From: Mycobacterium syngnathidarum
GTDB lineage: Bacteria; Actinomycetota; Actinomycetes; Mycobacteriales; Mycobacteriaceae
NCBI RefSeq assembly: GCF_001942625.1
Contig: NZ_MLCL01000086.1
Location: 124,001 to 188,000 of the forward strand
Length of the DNA: 64,000 bases
Direction: 5' to 3'
A model generated the notes under the pieces. It had not been told where the DNA came from, did not search any database, and saw nothing but the letters and a program-made list of their open reading frames with translations. Below are positions 33,984 to 43,590 of the stretch, in pieces. Each line of letters begins with the position of its first letter. Positions within the stretch are counted from its first letter, which is position 1. Position numbers and translations under genes: made by a program.

Positions 33984-35194
33984 CCGCCGGTGGTCCATTG
34001 GCAGGCGTCCGCGTCCTAGAGGTCGCGATGTACGGCTTCGTCCCCTCAGCCGGGGCCGTGCTGGGGGAGTGGGGTGCCGACGTCATCAAGGTCGAGCACG
34101 CCGTCACCGGTGACCCGCAGCGTGGTCTGCGCCAGACCGGGCCGCTGCGCGTCGAGGGCGATCCCAACCCGAACATCGAGCATGCCAACCGCGGCAAGCG
34201 CAGCATCGGGCTGGACATGTCCGTGTCTGAAGGCCGCGAGGTCCTGCTCGAGCTGGCCAAGAAGGCCGATGTGTTCCTCACCAGCTTCCTGCCCGGGCAC
34301 CGGCAGAAGTTCGGCATCGACGTCGAGGACATCCGCGCGGTCAACCCGAAGATCATCTACGCCCGCGGCAGTGCCCTCGGCCCCCGCGGCGAGGAGTCGG
34401 TCAAGGGCGGCTACGACATGACCGCATTCTGGTGCCGGGCCGGCACCGCCGCGACGATCACGCCGGCCGGCATGGAGGGCATGATCGCGCCCCCGGGGCC
34501 CGCCTACGGTGACACCATCTCGGGCACCAACCTGGCCGGCGGGATCACGGCAGCGTTGTTCAAGCGCGAGCGGACCGGTGAGCCATCGATCGTGGACGTG
34601 TCGCTGTTGGGCAGCGGCCTGTGGTCGATGGGTCACACCGTGGCGCTGACCCAGCATCTGAACCAACTGATGGTGACACCGCCGCCCGGGGTGCACGGCT
34701 CGCCGATCAACCCGCTCGTGGGTCTCTACGGGACGGCGGACGACCGCTACATCTCGTTCGTGATGATGCAGCCCACCAAGTTCTGGGCCGACGTCTGCCG
34801 GCACATGGACCTCGAGAGCTACATCGACGACCCGAGGTTTGCGACTGCCGAATCGTTCGCGGAACACACGCCCGACGCGGTCGAGATCCTCACCGAGGCG
34901 ATGAAGAAACGCACTTTGCCAGAGTGGAGCGAGCGATTCGCCACGCTGGCCGGTCCGTGGGCCCCGGTGCAGGACACCCTGCAGGCGGCACAGGATTCCC
35001 AGATCCGGGCCAACGAGTACCTGGTGCAGGCCGGCGAGCTCGAGTTGGTGGCCAACCCGGTGCAATTCGACGTCACGGCGCCGAGCACCGGGCCGGCGCC
35101 GGGCTTCGCCGAGCAGACCGATGACATCCTGGGCGAACTGGGTTTGGACTGGGATCGCATCATCGAACTCAAGACCGCCGGCGCTGTCACCTAG
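33980..35194 (+). CDS. class III (CaiB/BaiF family) CoA-transferase
   Basis: 404 residues with family blocks GVRVLEVAMYGFVPSAG, GADVIKVEH, ANRGKRSIGLDM and GGYDMTAFWCRAG. The conserved catalytic Asp, which forms the acyl anhydride with substrate, is at about residue 146. The family transfers CoA between carboxylic acids. ATGA overlap with the aldehyde dehydrogenase gene shows coupling. A strong hairpin 76 bp downstream probably separates this transcript from the mce operon. Confidence 0.9.
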   Translation: MTAGGPLAGVRVLEVAMYGFVPSAGAVLGEWGADVIKVEHAVTGDPQRGLRQTGPLRVEGDPNPNIEHANRGKRSIGLDMSVSEGREVLLELAKKADVFLTSFLPGHRQKFGIDVEDIRAVNPKIIYARGSALGPRGEESVKGGYDMTAFWCRAGTAATITPAGMEGMIAPPGPAYGDTISGTNLAGGITAALFKRERTGEPSIVDVSLLGSGLWSMGHTVALTQHLNQLMVTPPPGVHGSPINPLVGLYGTADDRYISFVMMQPTKFWADVCRHMDLESYIDDPRFATAESFAEHTPDAVEILTEAMKKRTLPEWSERFATLAGPWAPVQDTLQAAQDSQIRANEYLVQAGELELVANPVQFDVTAPSTGPAPGFAEQTDDILGELGLDWDRIIELKTAGAVT

Positions 35195-35269
35195 GCTGCC
35201 GTCCCGATGCCATTGATCGCCACCGTCGCACTCCGCCCGTCGTCAGCGGCTGCCGTTGCAGCCCACGGC

Positions 35270-35298
35270 GTGGACGGTCGCACGGTGCAACCGTCCAC
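35270..35298. terminator. hairpin terminator downstream of the CoA-transferase
   Basis: GTGGACGGT (35270-35278) and ACCGTCCAC (35290-35298) form a 9-bp stem, with a nested GCAC/GTGC stem in the 11-nt loop. No T-run. The rest of the 35195-35476 gap shows no gene; it probably contains the mce promoter, which I cannot place. Confidence 0.5.
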
Positions 35299-35476
35299 CG
35301 GGACCGGTCCCAATTGTCAACTACGGGAGCAAGTTCTGCGTTATTTGCCCTCGCGACAGATAGCAGGTCCGATAGCATCAGGCAGTCGGGGGGCGGTCGC
35401 GGGGACGAGTCTGTCCGGCTTCATCGGTAGGTCCGGTGGGGTCAACAAGATCCGCGGAAGGCAGGAGGTGCGTCAA

Positions 35477-35701
35477 ATGTCCGAGCGCACCTCGCATTTG
35501 CCGGCCAGTTTCGAGCCGAACGGCTCGGTATCGCGCTGGTACGTGAAAGGCATTGCACCCCAGATGGTTTCGGTGAAGATCGGGTGCCCGGCCAGCCGGT
35601 TGGCAGGTACCGGGTACGACACGACGCTGTTGGCTCCGCAGGCTGCACCGACCGCGGCGCCGGCAGCCACCAGCCGGGACAGGAGCGCTCATGGCGGATA
35701 A
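35477..35701 (+). CDS. possible 74-aa leader protein of the mce operon
   Basis: A 74-codon frame beginning at ATG 35477 with a strong ribosome site (GGAGG, 8 nt upstream) and ending 11 bp inside yrbEA, an arrangement that would couple translation of the two. The product is hydrophilic, with one Cys and an Ala/Pro-rich C-terminus, and has no membrane segment or signal peptide. I do not recognise it. It may be a real small protein or only a leader whose translation opens the yrbEA start. Confidence 0.4.
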   Translation: MSERTSHLPASFEPNGSVSRWYVKGIAPQMVSVKIGCPASRLAGTGYDTTLLAPQAAPTAAPAATSRDRSAHGG

Positions 35702-36482
35702 GTGGTCGACCGGGGTATCGCTACGCAACCTCTCGGGTCCGATGCAGGCGGTCGGAGCGTTGTTCGCGATGTCGCTGGATGCCTTCCGGTTCATCTTCAA
35801 GCGGCCGTTTCAGGGGCGCGAGTTTCTGGAGCAGTGCTGGTTCGTGGCGCGGGTGTCGATGGCACCGACGCTGCTGGTGGCGATTCCGTTCACCGTGCTG
35901 GTGAGCTTCACGTTGAACATCCTGCTGCGAGAGTTAGGTGCCGCCGACCTGTCGGGCGCGGGTGCGGCCTTCGGTGCGGTGACCCAGTTGGGCCCGATGG
36001 TGACGGTCCTGATCGTCGCCGGCGCCGGGGCCACCGCGATGTGCGCGGATCTCGGCTCACGCACGATCCGCGAGGAGATCGACGCGATGGAGGTGCTGGG
36101 CATCAACCCGATCCAGCGCCTGGTGACTCCCAGGATGCTGGCCTCGGGACTCGTGGCGCTGCTGCTGAACAGCCTGGTGGTGATCATCGGCATCCTCGGC
36201 GGCTACGTGTTCTCGGTGTTCATCCAGGACGTCAACCCCGGCGCGTTCGCGGCCGGGATCACGCTGCTGACCGGGGTGCCCGAGGTGATCATCTCCTGCG
36301 TCAAGGCGGCACTGTTCGGGCTGATCGCCGGGCTGGTGGCCTGCTACCGCGGGCTGACGATCAGCGGCGGCGGCGCCAAGGCAGTGGGTAACGCGGTGAA
36401 CGAGACCGTGGTGTACGCCTTCATGGCGTTGTTCGTGATCAATGTGGTCGTTACGGCCATCGGTATCCGGTTGACGGCGTGA
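35691..36482 (+). CDS. yrbEA: YrbEA permease subunit of Mce lipid importer
   Basis: 263-residue MlaE/YrbE-type integral membrane protein with about five to six membrane segments. The conserved MlaE block reads SRTIREEIDAMEVLGINPIQ. It forms the inner-membrane channel with YrbEB and is driven by the MceG ATPase, which is not in this window and is normally encoded elsewhere in mycobacteria. ATG at 35691, overlapping the possible leader frame. First of eight genes in the canonical yrbEA-yrbEB-mceA-F order. Confidence 0.95.
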   Translation: MADKWSTGVSLRNLSGPMQAVGALFAMSLDAFRFIFKRPFQGREFLEQCWFVARVSMAPTLLVAIPFTVLVSFTLNILLRELGAADLSGAGAAFGAVTQLGPMVTVLIVAGAGATAMCADLGSRTIREEIDAMEVLGINPIQRLVTPRMLASGLVALLLNSLVVIIGILGGYVFSVFIQDVNPGAFAAGITLLTGVPEVIISCVKAALFGLIAGLVACYRGLTISGGGAKAVGNAVNETVVYAFMALFVINVVVTAIGIRLTA

Positions 36483-36495
36483 GGCAGGGGACGCA

Positions 36496-37353
36496 ATGGG
36501 AACGATGACGATCCTGCGGTCGACCTATCCGCGGGTGACCCGGCAGTTCAACAAGCCGGTATCGACGCTGAGCCGGATCGGCGATCACACGCTGTTCTAT
36601 CTCAAGGCGCTGGCGGGCACTCCGCACGCGGCCATGCACTACCGCAAGGAACTGGTCCGGCTCATCGCCGAGATCTCCATGGGTGCAGGCACCTTGGCCA
36701 TGATCGGTGGCACGGTCGTGATCGTCGGGTTCCTGACCCTGGCCACCGGTGGTGTGCTGGCTATCCAGGGTTACTCGTCGCTGGGCAACATCGGCATCGA
36801 GGCACTCACGGGCTTCCTGGCAGCCTTCATCAACGTCCGGATCGCGGCCCCGGTGGTGGCCGGTATCGGCCTGGCCGCCACCTTCGGCGCCGGCGTGACC
36901 GCCCAGCTCGGGGCCATGCGGATCAACGAGGAGATCGACGCGCTGGAAGCCATGGCGATCCGGCCCGTCGAGTACCTGGTGTCCACCCGCATCGTGGCCG
37001 GGATGATCGCCATCACCCCGCTGTACGCGATCGCGGTGATCCTGTCCTTCCTGGCCTCCCAGTTCACCACCGTGGTGCTGCTCGGGCAGTCGGGTGGCCT
37101 CTATGACCACTACTTCACGACATTCCTCAATCCGATCGACCTGCTGTGGTCGTTCCTGCAGGCGGTCCTCATGGCCATCACCATCCTGCTGATCCATACC
37201 TATTTCGGCTATTTCGCCTCCGGCGGGCCCTCCGGGGTCGGGGTGGCCGTCGGCAATGCCGTACGTACGTCGCTGATCGTCGTGGTCTCGGTGACCCTGC
37301 TGGTGTCACTGTCCGTCTACGGCTCCAACGGAAACTTCAACCTGTCGGGTTAA
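36496..37353 (+). CDS. yrbEB: YrbEB permease subunit of Mce lipid importer
   Basis: 285-residue MlaE-family membrane protein. Family block MRINEEIDALEAMAIRPVEYL at about 138-158; hydrophobic segments fill the rest. It pairs with YrbEA to form the importer's transmembrane domain and contacts the MceG ATPase through the EExDAL helix. ATG 36496, 13 bp after yrbEA; mceA follows by 10 bp. Confidence 0.95.
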   Translation: MGTMTILRSTYPRVTRQFNKPVSTLSRIGDHTLFYLKALAGTPHAAMHYRKELVRLIAEISMGAGTLAMIGGTVVIVGFLTLATGGVLAIQGYSSLGNIGIEALTGFLAAFINVRIAAPVVAGIGLAATFGAGVTAQLGAMRINEEIDALEAMAIRPVEYLVSTRIVAGMIAITPLYAIAVILSFLASQFTTVVLLGQSGGLYDHYFTTFLNPIDLLWSFLQAVLMAITILLIHTYFGYFASGGPSGVGVAVGNAVRTSLIVVVSVTLLVSLSVYGSNGNFNLSG

Positions 37354-37363
37354 GGGAGACGAG

Positions 37364-38641
37364 TTGACACGAAACGTTGGACCGGGCCCAGCCCACCGGT
37401 CCGAAACCACAAGTAGCGCATCGCCGGTGGCAGCCCGTCCCGGGCGTAGCTTCGGCGCGCGGGGCTCCGCACGGCCACTGGCCGGTCTGGCGACCGTCGT
37501 CGCGATAGGCCTGATCTTCGCCCTCGCGGTCGCATTGTTCCGCGGCAGCTTCACCAAGACCGAGCCGATCACCCTGATCTCCGATCGGGCCGGTCTGGTG
37601 ATGAACCCGGACGCCAAGGTGAAGATGCGGGGCGTTCAGGTCGGGACCGTCAGCTCGATCGAGCAGCGCCCCGACGGCAAGGCCGTGTTGCACCTCGCGA
37701 TGAACCCGGCGCAGCTTCGCCTGATCCCCGGAAACGTCCAGGCTGACATCGCCTCGACCACGGTGTTCGGTGCCAAGTACGTTCAGCTCGTCGCCCCGGA
37801 CAATCCCTCGTCCGAGAAACTGCGCCCCGGTCAGACACTCCAGGGCGACCATGTCACCGTCGAGATGAACACGGTCTTCCAACAACTCACCAATGTCTTG
37901 GACAAGATCGACCCGGCCAAGCTCAACGAGACCTTGGGCGCGCTGTCGTCGGCCTTCTCCGGCCGCGGCGAGGCGATGGGGCAGTCCCTGTCCGACTTCA
38001 ACGCGGTGCTGAAGAAGATCGAGCCGAGCTTGCCCAACCTGACCGGCGACATCGAGAGCATGGCGGCGGTGTCGCGCGCCTACGGCGACGCGGCGCCGGA
38101 CCTGCTCAAGACCGTCGAGAACACCAACAAGCTCAGCGACAGCATCGTGGCCGAGCAGAACAACCTGGACAACTTCCTGGTCAGCTCGATCGGCCTGGCC
38201 GATACGGGCAACGAAGTCATCGGCGGCAACCGGCAGGCGCTCAGTACCACGCTGAACCTGTTGGCGCCCACCACCGATCTGCTCAACGAGTACGCCCCCG
38301 GCATCGAATGCGGCCTGAAAGGCATGAACTACATGGCTCACACGCCACCACAGCCGGAACCCGGTGTCGTGGTGAACGTGGCCTTCACTCTGGGCATCGA
38401 GCGGTACCGATACCCGCAAAACCTCCCGAAGGTGGCGGCCAAGGGTGGTCCACACTGTATGGGCCTGCCTTACATCGGATTCGGCAACAAGTCCAAGTAC
38501 CTGGTCATGGACACCAACGCCAACCCGTGGAAGTACGGCAACCAGGGCATCCTGTTGAACTCGGACGGACTCAAGCAGATGCTGTTCGGCCCGCTGGACG
38601 GCCCGCCCCGTAACACCATGCAGATCGGACAACCGGGATGA
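37364..38641 (+). CDS. mceA: MceA substrate-binding/tunnel protein
   Basis: 425 residues. Basic N-terminus, membrane anchor (about 39-60, LAGLATVVAIGLIFALAVALF), MCE domain at about 65-150 (ISDRAGLVMNPDAKVKMRGV, VGTVSSIEQ), then a long helical region for the periplasmic tunnel. The C-terminal part is the MceA-specific extension with cysteines (GIECGLKG, PHCMGLPY). The start is TTG 37364 with AGGGAGA upstream. Overlaps mceB by 4 bp. One of six Mce chains that build a hetero-hexameric lipid conduit. Confidence 0.94.
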   Translation: MTRNVGPGPAHRSETTSSASPVAARPGRSFGARGSARPLAGLATVVAIGLIFALAVALFRGSFTKTEPITLISDRAGLVMNPDAKVKMRGVQVGTVSSIEQRPDGKAVLHLAMNPAQLRLIPGNVQADIASTTVFGAKYVQLVAPDNPSSEKLRPGQTLQGDHVTVEMNTVFQQLTNVLDKIDPAKLNETLGALSSAFSGRGEAMGQSLSDFNAVLKKIEPSLPNLTGDIESMAAVSRAYGDAAPDLLKTVENTNKLSDSIVAEQNNLDNFLVSSIGLADTGNEVIGGNRQALSTTLNLLAPTTDLLNEYAPGIECGLKGMNYMAHTPPQPEPGVVVNVAFTLGIERYRYPQNLPKVAAKGGPHCMGLPYIGFGNKSKYLVMDTNANPWKYGNQGILLNSDGLKQMLFGPLDGPPRNTMQIGQPG

Positions 38642-39663
38642 AACGCGGCAAAGGCACATTCATCAAGTTCGCGTCCTTCGCCGTGGTGATGGCGGTCCTC
38701 ACCGCCTTCCTGTTCATGACGTTCTCGGAGTACCGCGGCGGTTCCTACTCGGGCTACTCGGCAGTCTTCGGTGACGCCTCGCGACTGGAGGCAGGAGATT
38801 CGGTGCGGGTGGCCGGCGTCCGGGTCGGAACGGTGAAAAGCGTTTCGCTGCAACCGGACAAGTCGGTGAAGGTGGATTTCGACACCGACCGCAGCGTCGC
38901 GCTGACCACCAGCACCAAGGTCGCCGTCCGCTACCTGAACCTGGTGGGGGATCGCTACCTGGAACTGATCGACAGCCCCGGCTCGACCAAGCTCCTGCCG
39001 GCCGGATCTCAGATTCCCCAGGACCGCACCGCGAGCGCGCTCGACCTGGATCTGTTGCTCGGCGGCCTGCGCCCGGTGATCCAGGGGCTCAACCCCCAGG
39101 ACGTCAACGCGCTGACGTCGTCGCTCATCCAGATCTTCCAAGGGCAGGGCGACACCCTGGACTCGCTGCTGAGCAAGACCTCGTCGTTCTCGAACACGTT
39201 GGCCAACAACGATCAGGTGATCCAGCAGTTGATCGACAACCTGAACTCGGTGGTCGGCACGATCGCCAAGGACGGCAAGAAATTCGACGGCACCGTCGAT
39301 CGCCTCGAACAGTTGATCAGTGGCCTGTCGCAGGATCGTGACCCGCTGGGCACGGCGGTGACGCAGCTGGACAACGGAACGGCTTCGCTGGCAAGCCTGC
39401 TCACCGAGGCACGGCCGCCGCTGAAGGGCACCGTCGATCAGATGAACCGACTGGCGCCGTTGCTCGATGACCACCAGATCGTTCTCGACCGGGGTCTGCA
39501 GAAGGCCCCCGACAACTTCCGCAAGTTGGCCCGGCTGGGCTCCTACGGCAGCTGGATCATGTACTACATCTGCGGACTTTCCATCCGTGTCACCGATCTG
39601 CAGGGGCGCACCGCGCACTTCCCGATGATCAAACAAGAAGGCGGGAGGTGCGCGGAGCCCTGA
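38638..39663 (+). CDS. mceB: MceB subunit
   Basis: 341 residues. N-terminal anchor (about 8-28), MCE domain beginning YSAVFGDASRLEAGDSVRVAGV with GTVKSVSL, then the alpha-helical tunnel region. C-terminus carries a single Cys pair region (YYICGLS, GGRCAEP). ATG 38638 overlaps mceA (ATGA) and the stop overlaps mceC, so it is tightly coupled. Length typical for MceB. Confidence 0.94.
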   Translation: MKRGKGTFIKFASFAVVMAVLTAFLFMTFSEYRGGSYSGYSAVFGDASRLEAGDSVRVAGVRVGTVKSVSLQPDKSVKVDFDTDRSVALTTSTKVAVRYLNLVGDRYLELIDSPGSTKLLPAGSQIPQDRTASALDLDLLLGGLRPVIQGLNPQDVNALTSSLIQIFQGQGDTLDSLLSKTSSFSNTLANNDQVIQQLIDNLNSVVGTIAKDGKKFDGTVDRLEQLISGLSQDRDPLGTAVTQLDNGTASLASLLTEARPPLKGTVDQMNRLAPLLDDHQIVLDRGLQKAPDNFRKLARLGSYGSWIMYYICGLSIRVTDLQGRTAHFPMIKQEGGRCAEP

Positions 39664-40745
39664 TGCTCAAGTACCGCGAATCAAACCTGATCAAGGCAGG
39701 TTTCATCGGTGTCGTGCTGATGATGCTCGTCATCGCCGTCGGGTTGCAGCCCGAGCGGCTGCAGCAATGGGCCTCCTCGGTGCGCCACCAGGCGCTGTTC
39801 ACCGAGGCCGGCGGGATCGCCGCCGGCAACGACGTGACACTTTCGGGGATCAAGATCGGTTCGGTCACCGACGTGTCGTTGGAGAACGGCGACGCGCTGG
39901 TCACGTTCACCACGGAAGGCAAGTACCCCCTGGGATCGCTGACCACGGCGCACATCCGCACCGGTTCACTGCTGGGCGAGCGGGTGCTGACGTTGGAGTC
40001 CGACGGTGGCGGCACCTTGCGCACCACGGATGTGATTCCGACGTCGCGTACCTCGTCGCCGTACTCGCTGACCGACGCTGTCAGTGACCTCACCACCAAT
40101 TCGGCGGGTACCGACACGGCTTCGCTCAACCAGTCCCTGGACACCCTGTCGGCGACCATCGATCAGGTCGCACCGAAGCTCGGGCCGACATTCGACGGTC
40201 TGAGCCGGCTGTCGAAATCGATCAACGGCCGCAACGAGAGCCTGGCCAGCTTGCTCAAGAGCGCCAGCGACGTGACCGTGGTGCTGTCACAGCGCAGCGA
40301 TCAGCTGAACACGTTGATCCTCAACGCCAATGATCTGCTCGGGGTGCTCAACGACCGGCGCCAGGCCATCGTTGATCTGCTGGCCAACACCGCAGCCGTC
40401 TCGCAGCAACTGTCCGGCCTCGTCGCCGACAACGAGGCACAGCTGGCGCCGACGCTCAAGAGGCTCAACTCGGTGACCGCAATGCTGGAACGCAACCGCG
40501 ACAACATCACCAAGGCGTTGCCGAACATGAACAAGTTCCAGTTGTCTCAGGCCGAGACCCTGGCGAACGGGGCGTACTACAACGCTTATGTGCCCAACCT
40601 GCAACCGGCCCAGCTGCTGCAGCCGTTCTTCGACTATGCCTTCGGATTCAGGCGCGGAACCAATGCCGGTCAGCCACCGGACAATGCCGGCCCGCGTGCT
40701 GAATTCCCAATGCCCTACAACGGAATTCCCGGAGGTTCACGCTGA
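39648..40745 (+). CDS. mceC: MceC subunit
   Basis: 365 residues from GTG 39648; ATG 39663, which forms TGATG with the mceB stop, is an equally good start (360 residues). Anchor AGFIGVVLMMLVIAVGL, MCE domain (HQALFTEAGGIAAGNDVTLSGIKI), then helices with regular Leu/Asn heptads. The C-terminus is Pro/Gly rich, as is usual for MceC. The stop shares a base with the mceD ATG. Confidence 0.93.
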   Translation: MRGALMLKYRESNLIKAGFIGVVLMMLVIAVGLQPERLQQWASSVRHQALFTEAGGIAAGNDVTLSGIKIGSVTDVSLENGDALVTFTTEGKYPLGSLTTAHIRTGSLLGERVLTLESDGGGTLRTTDVIPTSRTSSPYSLTDAVSDLTTNSAGTDTASLNQSLDTLSATIDQVAPKLGPTFDGLSRLSKSINGRNESLASLLKSASDVTVVLSQRSDQLNTLILNANDLLGVLNDRRQAIVDLLANTAAVSQQLSGLVADNEAQLAPTLKRLNSVTAMLERNRDNITKALPNMNKFQLSQAETLANGAYYNAYVPNLQPAQLLQPFFDYAFGFRRGTNAGQPPDNAGPRAEFPMPYNGIPGGSR

Positions 40746-42223
40746 TGAACCGCAGTCGTCTCGGTAAATGGCTTGCGGTGGCGTTGGTGGCGCTGCTGGT
40801 CGTCGGCGCGGCAGTTGTGCTGCGTCAGGCCTTCTTCGGGCAGAAGACCTTCTCCGCTCTCTTCACTTCGGCCACCGGTGTCTATCCCGGTGACGATGTC
40901 CGGGTCTCCGGCGTCAAGGTCGGCACGATCGAGTCCATCAAACCCGAGGGCACCCAGACCCGGGTGACCCTCAAGGTCGACCATGACGTGCCGATACCCG
41001 CCGATGCCAAAGCGGTGATCGTGGCCCAGAACCTGGTGGCCGCGCGTTATGTGCAGCTCGCGCCGGCCTACCGGTCGAGTGGTCCGACGCTGCCTGACGA
41101 CGCGGTGATCGGCCTGGACCGCACCGCGGTTCCGGTCGAGTGGGACCAGGTCAAAGAACAGCTGATGCGGTTGTCCACCGACCTCGGACCGCAGAGCGGT
41201 GTCGACGGGACCTCGGTGTCCCGGTTCATCAACAGCACGGCCGACGCGATGGCCGGCAACGGCGACAAACTGCGGCAGACGATTTCGCAGTTGTCCGGTG
41301 TTGCCCGGGTCTTGGCCGAGGGCAGTGGCAACATCGTCGACATCATCAAAAACCTCCAGACGTTCGTGACCGCCTTGCGGGACAGCAACCAGCAGGTAGT
41401 GCAGTTCCAGAACAGGTTGGCCACCCTGACCAGCGTGGTCGACGGCAGCCGGTCGGATCTCGATGCGGCATTGACCAACCTGTCGGTGGCGGTCGTCGAT
41501 GTGCAGCGGTTCGTCGCGGGAAGCCGTGACCAGACTTCCGAGCAGGTCCAGCGCCTGGCGAATGTCACTCAGAACCTGGTCGACAACAAGATGCACATCG
41601 AGCAACTGCTCCACGTGGCGCCCAACGCATTCATGAACGGGTACAACATCTACAACCCGGACTCAGGTAGCCCGGTCGGTCAGTTCGTGATGAACAACTT
41701 CTCCAACCCGGTCGAGTTCGTCTGCGGCGCCATCGGCGCCGTCGAGAACACCACCGCGCCCGAGACCGCGAAACTCTGCTCGCAGTATCTCGGGCCGGCG
41801 TTGCGGCTGATCAATTTCAACTACCTGCCGTTCCCGATCACGCCCTACCTGATGCCATCGGCCAGCCCCGAGATGATCGAGTACTCCGAGCCGCGGCTGG
41901 CACCCGGCGGTGAGGGTGGGGAGCCCACGCCGCCCGAGACGCCGCCGGCGATCTCGGCGTACAACCCCGGTCCGGAGCCACCACCGCCGTTCACCGGCCG
42001 CGCGCCCGGCGTGCCGCCGCCAGGCGCCCAGCAGCTACTGCCCGGCGGTGAGTACTATCCGCCCAACATGCCGAACACAGTGTCGGACATGCTCAATCCG
42101 ACTGCCGGACAACCGGGCCCGCCACCGGGACCTGCGCCAGGTCCCCTGGCCGCCGAAGCGTCGGCACCGGAAGCGCCGGCACCCGAAGCGCCGTTACCAC
42201 CAGAAGGGACGCCGCCAGCATGA
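40745..42223 (+). CDS. mceD: MceD subunit
   Basis: 492 residues. Anchor WLAVALVALLVVGAAVVL, MCE domain (SALFTSATGVYPGDDVRVSGVKV), tunnel helices to about residue 290, a Cys-containing segment (EFVCGAIG, KLCSQYLG), and a 100-residue Pro/Ala/Gly/Glu-rich tail ending in PEAPLPPEGTPPA. The tail is probably unstructured and may cross the cell wall. ATGA overlap with mceE. Confidence 0.94.
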   Translation: MNRSRLGKWLAVALVALLVVGAAVVLRQAFFGQKTFSALFTSATGVYPGDDVRVSGVKVGTIESIKPEGTQTRVTLKVDHDVPIPADAKAVIVAQNLVAARYVQLAPAYRSSGPTLPDDAVIGLDRTAVPVEWDQVKEQLMRLSTDLGPQSGVDGTSVSRFINSTADAMAGNGDKLRQTISQLSGVARVLAEGSGNIVDIIKNLQTFVTALRDSNQQVVQFQNRLATLTSVVDGSRSDLDAALTNLSVAVVDVQRFVAGSRDQTSEQVQRLANVTQNLVDNKMHIEQLLHVAPNAFMNGYNIYNPDSGSPVGQFVMNNFSNPVEFVCGAIGAVENTTAPETAKLCSQYLGPALRLINFNYLPFPITPYLMPSASPEMIEYSEPRLAPGGEGGEPTPPETPPAISAYNPGPEPPPPFTGRAPGVPPPGAQQLLPGGEYYPPNMPNTVSDMLNPTAGQPGPPPGPAPGPLAAEASAPEAPAPEAPLPPEGTPPA

Positions 42224-43590
42224 TCAGGGACAAGCGGCTGCGGCTGGCGATCGCCACCGGGTCCTGCGTTGCGCTCACCGCGAGCGGATGCGCCTTCCAA
42301 GGCGTAAACTCGCTGCCCCTGCCCGGGGCAGTGGGCCGCGGCGCGGACTCCAGCGTCTACCACGTCGAAATCGCGAATGTGGCTACGCTGGAACCGAATT
42401 CGCCGGTGATGATGAACGATGTCGTCGTCGGTAGTGTGCGCAGCCTGTCGGTGAGGGACTGGCACGCCGACGTCGAGTTCTCGGTGAAACCCGGCGTCGT
42501 GGTGCCGGCCAACGTCGTGGCCAGCATCGGACAGACCAGCCTTCTGGGCTCGATGCACCTGGCGATCAATGCGCCTGCCGGTGAGGCTCCCCGCGGGAAA
42601 CTCCAGCCGGGAACGACGATTGCGCTGAACAACTCGTCGACCTATCCGACGACCGAGCAGACGTTGTCATCGCTGGCCGCGGTGGTGAACGGGGGCGGTC
42701 TCGGCCAGATGGGCGACATCATCCACAACTTCAGCGCCGCGATCAACGGCCGGGAAACTGACTTCCGTGACCTGCTGACCCGGCTGGATACGTTCGTGGG
42801 CGCCCTGGATGCCCAGCGCGACAACATCGTTGCTTCCATTCAGGGCTTGAATCAGCTGGCCTCTACCTTCGCCGGACAGCGTGATGTCATCACCCGGGCA
42901 TTGGAGAAGATCCCGCCCGCACTCGACGTCTTGATCAAAGAGCGACCGAGATTCACCACGGCGCTGCAGAAGCTCGGGACCTTCAGCGCCACCGCCAACC
43001 AATTCGTCAACGATTCGCAGGCCGATCTGGTCAGAAACCTGAAGAATCTGGAGCCCGCGCTGAAGGCCTTGGCCAACGTCGGGCCGGACCTGGCTTCGGT
43101 GCTCGAATATGCGCCGCATTTCCCGTTCACCCAGAGCTTCATGGACCGGGTGATCCGCGGCGACTATTACAACCTGTTCGCGTACTTCGACATGACCATT
43201 CCGCATCTCAAGCGCAGCCTGATGATGGGAACGCGATGGGAGCAGGGAGACGCCCAAAACGCTCCGGTGCCCGGGGATCCGAGCTATCTGAACTACACGT
43301 ATGACCCGCTCAAGACCGGGGTCAACCCGCCACCACCGGATGCGTTCCCGCCGGCTCCGGACGCACCGCCGCCACCGGATGTTCCACCTCCCACCTATGC
43401 AGGTCCGGTGCTACCCGTGGTACCGCCGGCGCCGATGACCATGCCCGGGGGAGCACCCCAACCGGTGAACCCCTCCAGCGGGTCGACCTCAGTTTTCGCG
43501 GGACCGTATGCGCAGCAAGGCGGTTCGGCGCCCAGTGATCAACCGCCGGCACCTACTGCTCCTACTCCACCGACAGGGGGTGGCGGATAA
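42220..43590 (+). CDS. mceE: MceE lipoprotein subunit
   Basis: 456 residues. Lipoprotein signal peptide with lipobox TASGC; the acylated Cys is at about residue 24. The MCE domain follows (YHVEIANVATLEPNSPVMMNDV), then tunnel helices and a C-terminal Pro/Gly-rich tail of about 90 residues. MceE is the lipid-anchored (LprK-type) member in all mce operons, which fixes the gene's identity. Ends directly against mceF (TAA-ATG). Confidence 0.95.
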   Translation: MIRDKRLRLAIATGSCVALTASGCAFQGVNSLPLPGAVGRGADSSVYHVEIANVATLEPNSPVMMNDVVVGSVRSLSVRDWHADVEFSVKPGVVVPANVVASIGQTSLLGSMHLAINAPAGEAPRGKLQPGTTIALNNSSTYPTTEQTLSSLAAVVNGGGLGQMGDIIHNFSAAINGRETDFRDLLTRLDTFVGALDAQRDNIVASIQGLNQLASTFAGQRDVITRALEKIPPALDVLIKERPRFTTALQKLGTFSATANQFVNDSQADLVRNLKNLEPALKALANVGPDLASVLEYAPHFPFTQSFMDRVIRGDYYNLFAYFDMTIPHLKRSLMMGTRWEQGDAQNAPVPGDPSYLNYTYDPLKTGVNPPPPDAFPPAPDAPPPPDVPPPTYAGPVLPVVPPAPMTMPGGAPQPVNPSSGSTSVFAGPYAQQGGSAPSDQPPAPTAPTPPTGGGG

